Below the pieces are notes generated by a model that was not told the origin of the DNA, ran no database searches, and saw only the letters and a program-made list of their open reading frames with translations. The position numbers were made by a program, and so were the translations under genes. From Amycolatopsis sp. A133 (GTDB lineage Bacteria; Actinomycetota; Actinomycetes; Mycobacteriales; Pseudonocardiaceae): DNA of 64,000 nt. The stretch is from NCBI RefSeq assembly GCF_031082405.1, contig NZ_JAVHJU010000034.1:228641-292640 (forward strand), in the 5' to 3' direction. Positions 58,989 through 64,000 of this stretch are shown here, one piece after another. Position 1 is the first letter of the stretch. Each line of letters starts with the position of its first letter.

Positions 58989-60512
58989 TCAGGAGGAACG
59001 CAGGTCTGCCGGTGTGGTTCCGGCCGCCGTCAACGGCAGGCCGAGGGCGACGCGCTCGGTGAGCCACGGGCTCGGCCGGTAGCGGGGGTCGCCGGTGGCC
59101 GCGGTCAGGCCCTGCAGGATGCGCAGCACGACGTCGCCGCCGACGAGGTCGCCCCAGGCCAGCGGGCCGCGCGGGTAGCCGAGGCCGAGGCGGACCGCCG
59201 TGTCGATGTCCGATGGCGTGGCCAGGTGCTGGCCCGCGATGAAGCACGCCGTGTTGACGATCGACGCCAGCAGGCGCTGCGCGATCGGGGCCGGCCCGTC
59301 TCGGACGACCGTCACGGGGTGGCCGGTGGCGGCCAGCGCGCCCCAGGCGGCGCGGCCCGCCGCCGGGTCGAGGCCGGGGTGCACCGACATCGTCAGGCGG
59401 CGTTCGTAGCCGCCCAGCGGGTCGACGCCCGCCACGCGGTCCAGCGGCAGCCCGGCGCGGGTCGCTGCGTCCACTGTGGACTCGCCGTAGAGCGGGACGA
59501 GCAGGACCGCGTCCGGGTAGGCGTCGGACACCACGTGCACGCCCGTCGACGACAGCGCGCGGGCGAGGTGCTCGTCCGCGGTGAACACCGGGCTCGACGG
59601 CTTCGGCGGGGCGGCGGGCTCGTCGGCGAGCTGCTGCTTGCCGTCGGCGTAGGAGTAGAAGCCTTCGCCGTTCTTGCGCCCGAACAGCCCGGCGGCCACC
59701 CGCGGCCGGGTCAGCCACGACGGCCGCAGCCGCGGGTCGCCGTGGAAGCCGCTCCAGATGCTTTCGAGGACGGCGTGCGAGACGTCGAGGCCGGTGAGGT
59801 CGAGCAGCTCGAACGGGCCGAGCTTCAGGCCGAGGACGTCCCGGGCGATGCGGTCGACGTCGGCGGGCTCGGCCAGCGCCTCGGCGAGGACCTGCAGCGC
59901 CTCGGTGTTCAGGCCGCGGCCGGCGTGGTTGACCAGGAAGCCGGGCGCGTCCTTCGCGAGCACCGGCTCGTGGCCCCAGCTCTTGACCAGTTCGAGTGCT
60001 TCGCCCGGCAGCCAGCCGTGCGTGCGCGCGCCGGGCACCACCTCGACCAGCCGCATCAACGGCACCGGGTTGAAGAAGTGCAGGCCGACGAGCCGGCCGG
60101 GCTCGGCCAGCCCGGCGGCGATCTCGGTGACCGACAGCGAACTCGTGTTGGTCGCGAAGATCGTCTCCTGTGGACAGACGCGTTCGAGGTCGGCGAACAG
60201 GGCGCGTTTTGCCGCCAGGTCCTCCCGGACGGCTTCGATCACGAGGTCGACGCCGTCGGCGGGAGCGTCGGGCGCGTCCACGGCGACCAGCCGGTCCCGC
60301 ACCGCCTGCGGGTCGTCGGCGAGTTTGCCCTTGGCGGCGAGCTTGCCGACCATCCCGCCGACGTACTCGATCGCCTCGGCGACGGCCTCGCGCCGGACGT
60401 CGGCCAGCTCGACGGTCACCCCCGCGGTCGCGGCCAGCTGGACGATCCCGCGGCCCATCACCCCGGTCCCGATCACCCGGATCCTGCCGACCTTCCCGGC
60501 CCACCCCGTCAC
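58989..60512 (-). CDS. 3-hydroxyacyl-CoA dehydrogenase (two C-terminal domains)
   Basis: 507 residues from GTG 60512. IRVIGTGVMGRGIVQLAATA is the NAD-binding GxGxxG, ATNTSSLSVTEIA and LVGLHFFNPVPLMRLVEVVP (catalytic His, Asn) define the HCDH domain, and APGFLVNHAGRGLNTEAL starts the first C-terminal domain. A second, partial 3HCDH C-terminal domain (DGPAPIAQRLLASIVNTACF) ends the protein, as in PaaH/FadB2-like enzymes of phenylacetate or fatty-acid beta-oxidation. The TetR gene is 37 bases upstream on the same strand. Confidence 0.93.
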   Translation of the reverse strand: MTGWAGKVGRIRVIGTGVMGRGIVQLAATAGVTVELADVRREAVAEAIEYVGGMVGKLAAKGKLADDPQAVRDRLVAVDAPDAPADGVDLVIEAVREDLAAKRALFADLERVCPQETIFATNTSSLSVTEIAAGLAEPGRLVGLHFFNPVPLMRLVEVVPGARTHGWLPGEALELVKSWGHEPVLAKDAPGFLVNHAGRGLNTEALQVLAEALAEPADVDRIARDVLGLKLGPFELLDLTGLDVSHAVLESIWSGFHGDPRLRPSWLTRPRVAAGLFGRKNGEGFYSYADGKQQLADEPAAPPKPSSPVFTADEHLARALSSTGVHVVSDAYPDAVLLVPLYGESTVDAATRAGLPLDRVAGVDPLGGYERRLTMSVHPGLDPAAGRAAWGALAATGHPVTVVRDGPAPIAQRLLASIVNTACFIAGQHLATPSDIDTAVRLGLGYPRGPLAWGDLVGGDVVLRILQGLTAATGDPRYRPSPWLTERVALGLPLTAAGTTPADLRSS

Positions 60513-60549
60513 GTCGTGCCGCCTTCCGCCGTTGGACTCTCGCCCCAGC

Positions 60550-61224
60550 CTAGAGGCCGACGAACTCCGCCATCCGCTTCGCCGAGTGGGCGAAGAACTC
60601 GTCGGCCGGGTCGACGCTGCCGACGTACTGGCCGAACAGGTCGAAGCTGATCGCGCCGAACAGCTGGGTCCACGCCATGAGCAGCCGGACCGTGGTTTCG
60701 GGTCCGGCGATGACGCCGAGGACCTTCGTCAGCGACTCGGCCTGGGCGCGAAGCCCGGGCGCGACTTCGCCGTCGATCTCCCGCAGCTCGGTGTGCGTGA
60801 GCACCTTGACCAGGGCGAGCGCGACCCGGGCGGCCGGCACGACGGTGTCCTGCGGGGCCGCGTACCCGGGGATCGGCGAGCCGTAGATCAGCGCGTACTC
60901 GTGGGGGTGCGCGCGGGCCCAGTCGCGGGTTCCCCGCCAGATCGCCAGCCAGCGCTCACGGGGCGCGGCGTCCGCGCCCGGGTCCGCCTTCTCGGCGGCC
61001 TCGCCGATCGCGTTGTAGGCGTCGACGATCAGGTCGGTCAGCAGCCGGTCGCGGCTCGGGAAGTACCGGTAGATCGCCGACGACACCATGCCCAGCTCCC
61101 GGGCCACCGCACGCAGCGAAAGCCCGTGCGCGCCGACCTCGGCGAGCTGGCGGCGGGCTTCGTCCTTGATCTCCTGGGTCAGTTCGGCGCGGGCACGTTC
61201 GCGTGCGGTGCGGGTGGCGGTCAT
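60550..61224 (-). CDS. TetR-family transcriptional regulator
   Basis: 224 residues. N-terminal HTH: LTQEIKDEARRQLAEVGAHG, then LSLRAVARELGMVSSAIYRY FPSRDRLL; the C-terminal domain is of the TetR_C_33 type (WRGTRDWARAHPHEYALIYG SPIPGY). It is divergent from the deazaflavin-dependent reductase, and three related palindromic sites lie in the spacer. It likely represses that gene and itself in response to a lipophilic ligand. Confidence 0.92.
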   Translation of the reverse strand: MTATRTARERARAELTQEIKDEARRQLAEVGAHGLSLRAVARELGMVSSAIYRYFPSRDRLLTDLIVDAYNAIGEAAEKADPGADAAPRERWLAIWRGTRDWARAHPHEYALIYGSPIPGYAAPQDTVVPAARVALALVKVLTHTELREIDGEVAPGLRAQAESLTKVLGVIAGPETTVRLLMAWTQLFGAISFDLFGQYVGSVDPADEFFAHSAKRMAEFVGL

Positions 61225-61264
61225 GCGGATCAGTGTGCCACGACGAGAGCGGCGCACAAAACAG

Positions 61265-61330
61265 AGAGCACTGCTCTTGACAGTGTGCAGCGCTCTGGTG
61301 TTCACTGCTCTTAACCGAGGGCACTGCTCT
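61265..61330. promoter_or_regulatory. Three TetR operator-like sites
   Basis: AGAGCACTGCTCT (61265-61277) is a perfect 13-base palindrome. TGTTCACTGCTCT (61299-61311) and AGGGCACTGCTCT (61318-61330) share its right half CACTGCTCT. TTGACA (61277-61282) lies between the first and second sites, so occupied operators would cover the forward promoter. Confidence 0.7.
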
Positions 61331-61352
61331 CTCAAACTTCCTGGAGGACGCC

Positions 61353-61799
61353 ATGACCGCCGCCCGCTACATCGAGCCGAAGAAGGCCACCAGCACGTTC
61401 AACGAGGTCGTCGCGAAGCTGACCAGGATGGGTGTGAGCGTCTGGGGCAGCCGGGTGCTGACCGTCGTCGGCCGCAAGAGCGGCGAGCCGCGCTCGGTCC
61501 CGGTGAACCTGCTGACCGTCGACGGCGTCCGCTACCTCGTCGCCCCGCGCGGCGAGACGCAGTGGGTGCGCAACCTGCGTGCGGCCGGGCAGGGCAGCCT
61601 CCGCGTCGGGCGCCGCGTCGAGACGTTCACCTTCCGCGAGCTGGCCCACGACGAGAAGCCGGGCATCCTCCGCGCCTACCTCAAGCGCTGGAAGTTCGAG
61701 GTCGGCGTGTTCTTCGACGGCGTCGACGCCAAGGCCTCGGGCGCGAAGCTGCGCGAGATCGCGCCGGGCTACCCGATCTTCGAGATCCTCACGAAGTAG
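61353..61799 (+). CDS. Deazaflavin (F420)-dependent nitroreductase-family protein
   Basis: 148 residues of the Ddn-like split-barrel family: TRMGVSVWGSRVLTVVGRKS, GEPRSVPVNLLTVDGVRYLV, PRGETQWVRNLRAAGQGSLR and a C-terminal EIAPGYPIFEI. Relatives use F420H2 to reduce quinones and nitro-drugs at the membrane. Start ATG follows CTGGAGGACGCC. Controlled by the adjacent TetR (inference). Confidence 0.92.
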   Translation: MTAARYIEPKKATSTFNEVVAKLTRMGVSVWGSRVLTVVGRKSGEPRSVPVNLLTVDGVRYLVAPRGETQWVRNLRAAGQGSLRVGRRVETFTFRELAHDEKPGILRAYLKRWKFEVGVFFDGVDAKASGAKLREIAPGYPIFEILTK

Positions 61800-61986
61800 G
61801 TTTGCGCCGCGTGAGGTTGGCCGCGACCAGGACCACGCCGACCAGGAACGCGGCGAGCCCGATGAGGAACCACAGCTTCTGCCCGGTCATGAAGCTCCCG
61901 GTGATGACCCCGACGCCCTGCAGCACCCAGACGGCGCCGACGAGCACGAGCACGACCCCGGCCGCGAGGGTGATCCAGCGCTTCAT
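61789..61986 (-). CDS. Small two-helix membrane protein
   Basis: 65 residues: WITLAAGVVLVLVGAVWVLQ, GVGVITGSFMTGQKLWF and LIGLAAFLVGVVLVAANLTR, ending in a basic tail. This is a widespread unnamed actinobacterial family; function unknown. Last 11 bases overlap the convergent reductase gene; it lies 9 bases before the response-regulator end and might be unrelated to it. Confidence 0.8.
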   Translation of the reverse strand: MKRWITLAAGVVLVLVGAVWVLQGVGVITGSFMTGQKLWFLIGLAAFLVGVVLVAANLTRRKPTS

Positions 61987-61995
61987 GGGCCCAGT

Positions 61996-62661
61996 CTAAG
62001 CAGGCCGGCCGTCCGGGACGAGCTTGTGGCGGTAGGCGTAGACGACGGCGTGTACGCGGTCGGGCAGCCCGAGCTTGCTCAGCACCCGCGAGACGTGCGT
62101 CTTGACCGTCTCCTCGCCGACGTGCAGCTTCCGCGCGATCTCGGCGTTGCTGCAGGCGCCGGCGAGCAGCAGCAGGACTTCGCGTTCGCGAGAGGTCAGC
62201 CGGGCCAGTTCGGGTGGTTCGGCGGCCGCCGGTTCGAGCACGGCCGCGAACTTCGCCACCAGCCGCCGGGTCACCGACGGGTCGATCAGCGCGTCCCCGC
62301 GCGCCGCCACCCGCATCGCCGCGACGAGCTCCTCCGGCGCCAGGCTCTTCAGCAGGAACCCGCTCGCCCCGGCCCGCAGCGCGCGGTAGACGTACTCGTC
62401 GGCGTCGTAGGTGGTGAGCACGAGCACGCGGGTGTCGTTGCCCGGCGCGGCCAGGATCGCCTCGGTCGCGGCGAGGCCGTCGAGGCGGGGCATCCGGACG
62501 TCGAGGACCGCGACGTCGGGGCGCAGCCGCGCGGTCTCGGCGACGGCTTCGCGGCCGTCGGAGGCTTCGCCGACGCAGGTGAAGTCGGGCTGGGTGTCGA
62601 GCAGCGCGCGCATCCCGGAGCGGAACATCGCGTGGTCGTCGGCCAGCAGGACGCGGATCAT
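61996..62661 (-). CDS. NarL/LuxR-family response regulator
   Basis: 221 residues. Receiver domain with acidic pair LADDHAMF, phospho-acceptor Asp in VAVLDVRMPRLDG and Lys in GFLLKSLAPEEL; a LuxR HTH (LTSREREVLLLLAGACSNAE, IARKLHVGEETVKTHVSRVL) binds DNA. Start ATG overlaps the kinase stop (ATGA), so it is the cognate partner. Confidence 0.95.
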   Translation of the reverse strand: MIRVLLADDHAMFRSGMRALLDTQPDFTCVGEASDGREAVAETARLRPDVAVLDVRMPRLDGLAATEAILAAPGNDTRVLVLTTYDADEYVYRALRAGASGFLLKSLAPEELVAAMRVAARGDALIDPSVTRRLVAKFAAVLEPAAAEPPELARLTSREREVLLLLAGACSNAEIARKLHVGEETVKTHVSRVLSKLGLPDRVHAVVYAYRHKLVPDGRPA

Positions 62662-63812
62662 GTGCTCTCCACCGGGAAGGTCGTGCGCAGCTGCCAGTGC
62701 CCGCCGGCCTCGCCGTAGGAGACCTGGCCGCCGAACAGGGTGACGCGCTGGCGGATCCCGGCCAGGCCGCGGTGCGCGTGTTCTTTTTCTTCGGCGCGGC
62801 CGGCGCGGAGCCCGTTCGTCACCGTGAGCACGATCTCGGTGCGGCCGTGGTTCAGCTCGACCTCGACCGGGCCCTGGCCGTGGCGCAGCGCGTTGGTGAG
62901 GGCTTCCTGGGCGATCCGGTAGAGCGCGATGTCGAGCGAGCCCGGCAGTTCGCGGCACTCGCCGCGCAGCGTCAGCCGGGTCGGCAGGCCGGCCGCGCGG
63001 ACGGTCTCGACCAGCTCGCCGAGGTTGTCGAGGCCGGGCTGCTCGGCGTTGGTCTCCGCGTGCAGCAGGTCGAGCAGCCGGCGCAGGTCGGCCATCGCCG
63101 ACCGGCTCGCCGACTCGACCGCGCCGAGCGACTTCCGCGCCGGTTCGGCGCCCTCGGGCAGCCCGAGCCGGGCGGCGCCGGCGTGCACGCCGATGGCGCT
63201 GACGTGGTGGGAGATGACGTCGTGCAGGTCGCGCGCGATGGTCGTGCGTTCCTCGAGGACGGCCCGTTTGACGGCTTCTTCCTCGTGCTGGCGGCGTTCG
63301 TCGGCTTCGCGCTCGAGATCGGCGATGTAGGCGCGCCGGGCGGTCGTGTACCGGCCGACCAGCCACGGCAGCAGCGCGGAGACGCCGACGTTGATGGCGA
63401 TCAGCCGCCAGTCCGAGGCGGTCCGCCCGCCGCCGGCGATGCAGCCTGCGGTGACCCCGGCGAGCAGCGCGCCGAGCGCGAGCACGGCGGGCCGGGGCCG
63501 CAGCCACGCCCCGGCCCGGTAGCCGGCGATGAGGACTCCGGCGTTGTTGCCGGTGACGTACCCCTGGCAGGTGCAGAGGAGGAGCGGGGCACCGGCGAAG
63601 AGCACGGCGTGGGCGAGGGCGACCCACCCGGAGTACCGCGCGGCCCCCGCGAGGGCGGCGTTGACGGCCATCCCGGCGAGCAGCACGGCCCAGGCCCGCC
63701 ACCCGGCTTCGCCGAGCGGTCCGCGAAGGGTGAAGAGGGCGGCGTCGCAGACGACGCAGACGAGGGCGACCAGCAGCGACTGCCGTCTCAGCGACCCCCT
63801 GATGTCCTGCAC
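62658..63812 (-). CDS. HisKA_3-type sensor histidine kinase
   Basis: 384 residues from GTG 63812. About five to six membrane helices (residues 10-145) with short loops, a dimerisation helix with the phospho-acceptor His (ERTTIARDLHDVISHHVSAI) and an HATPase domain (IAQEALTNALRHG N-box; HRGLAGIRQRVTLFGG G-box). Lack of a large extracellular domain suggests sensing within or at the membrane, as in LiaS/DesK-like kinases. Two-gene operon with the regulator. The signal is unknown. Confidence 0.94.
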   Translation of the reverse strand: MQDIRGSLRRQSLLVALVCVVCDAALFTLRGPLGEAGWRAWAVLLAGMAVNAALAGAARYSGWVALAHAVLFAGAPLLLCTCQGYVTGNNAGVLIAGYRAGAWLRPRPAVLALGALLAGVTAGCIAGGGRTASDWRLIAINVGVSALLPWLVGRYTTARRAYIADLEREADERRQHEEEAVKRAVLEERTTIARDLHDVISHHVSAIGVHAGAARLGLPEGAEPARKSLGAVESASRSAMADLRRLLDLLHAETNAEQPGLDNLGELVETVRAAGLPTRLTLRGECRELPGSLDIALYRIAQEALTNALRHGQGPVEVELNHGRTEIVLTVTNGLRAGRAEEKEHAHRGLAGIRQRVTLFGGQVSYGEAGGHWQLRTTFPVEST

Positions 63813-63930
63813 ACCCGCAACTGTGCCCTAACCGGCAACGGCGAGGAACGAGAACGCCCCGATGCGACGCGAGGGGGGACGCAGCACCGGGGCCTTCCCT
63901 GGCCGGAGGGCCGGAGGGGCCCGAACGCCC

Positions 63931-64000
63931 CAATGTGGCGTTGGTTGCGTCCAACGCACCCAATGTGGCGTTCGGTGCGTTGGACGCACCGAACGCCACA
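63931..64000. repeat. Palindromic intergenic repeat at window edge
   Basis: Two imperfect 30-base tandem units begin CAATGTGGCGTT at 63931 and 63961. The second is part of a 17-pair perfect hairpin (63964-63980 with 63984-64000, loop TGG), which may continue past the window. Similar repeats with the core AATGTGGCGTT are, from memory, scattered through Amycolatopsis genomes. They mimic protein-coding frames but encode nothing. Confidence 0.8.

Noticed and set aside
1..64000. CRISPR arrays, rRNA genes, IS elements or prophage
   Set aside because: No spaced identical repeats, rRNA sequence, transposase, integrase or phage structural gene was seen anywhere in the window.

Overview
The window is a 64 kb piece of a very GC-rich, gene-dense actinobacterial chromosome. 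Codon third positions are strongly G/C, GTG starts are common, and many genes are joined by 4-base start/stop overlaps. The content includes an HelR-type helicase, F420/deazaflavin-type oxidoreductases, ESX-like secretion proteins, LGFP cell-wall repeats, a tRNA adenosine deaminase-associated protein and two tRNA-Ser genes. Together with the palindromic repeat at the right edge this fits a Pseudonocardiaceae member, most likely Amycolatopsis; that is an inference from families and style, not a database match.

Layout. 1-3.4 kb: a four-gene coupled minus-strand operon (GntR regulator, ADP-ribosylglycohydrolase, PfkB kinase, NCS1 permease cut by the window edge). 3.4-16.1 kb: mostly single genes: membrane proteins, DusB-type tRNA dihydrouridine synthase, Gfo/Idh oxidoreductase, DUF2339 protein, F420-type PPOX protein, Cu/Zn SOD-like protein, VOC protein, Tat-exported phosphoesterase and HelR. 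16.1-21.4 kb: Lrp regulator, APC permease, DAP decarboxylase, and a fatty-acid desaturase coupled to a tiny zinc-ribbon protein. 21.8-27.5 kb: a catabolic unit with GntR and a DapA-superfamily lyase/aldolase divergent from a four-gene ABC importer. 27.6-30.9 kb: MerR regulator, a short threonyl-tRNA synthetase paralogue behind what looks like a complete threonine attenuator, and two tandem RibD-C reductases. 31.0-35.8 kb: UPF0303 protein, phospholipase C, M20 amidohydrolase, tadA and its partner. 36.0-37.2 kb: tRNA-Ser(CGA), then a CdiI-like immunity gene framed by a 24-base direct repeat. 37.2-44.5 kb: NmrA-type reductase, an ESX-like pair, TauD dioxygenase, epoxide-hydrolase-like protein, CapA-like phosphatase and an ExeM-type secreted nuclease. 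44.6-50.9 kb: an unfamiliar type VII-like locus in which a WXG/T7SS-signal module converges on an operon with a soluble three-domain EccC/FtsK-like ATPase and two small helical proteins. 51.4-55.0 kb: tRNA-Ser(GGA), then PP2C phosphatase divergent from an HTH-N6-methylase-HsdS-like fusion plus a Ser/Thr kinase. 55.1-64.0 kb: L,D-transpeptidase, an exported PQQ-dehydrogenase/PKD/LGFP protein, 3-hydroxyacyl-CoA dehydrogenase, a TetR regulator with multiple operators facing a deazaflavin oxidoreductase, a two-component system and the edge repeat.

The strongest candidates for undescribed biology are three. First, the leader peptide MERAGQTTTPRSVPAR with three consecutive Thr codons in a hairpin loop, followed by a terminator and an SD-masking hairpin, ahead of an editing-domain-less ThrRS (28.35-29.71 kb). 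Second, the FtsK-like/WXG locus (44.6-50.9 kb). Third, the methylase-kinase-phosphatase trio (51.5-55.0 kb), whose parts recall Pgl/BREX-type defence but whose arrangement differs. All functions are read from sequence motifs by eye; nothing was searched or folded computationally.
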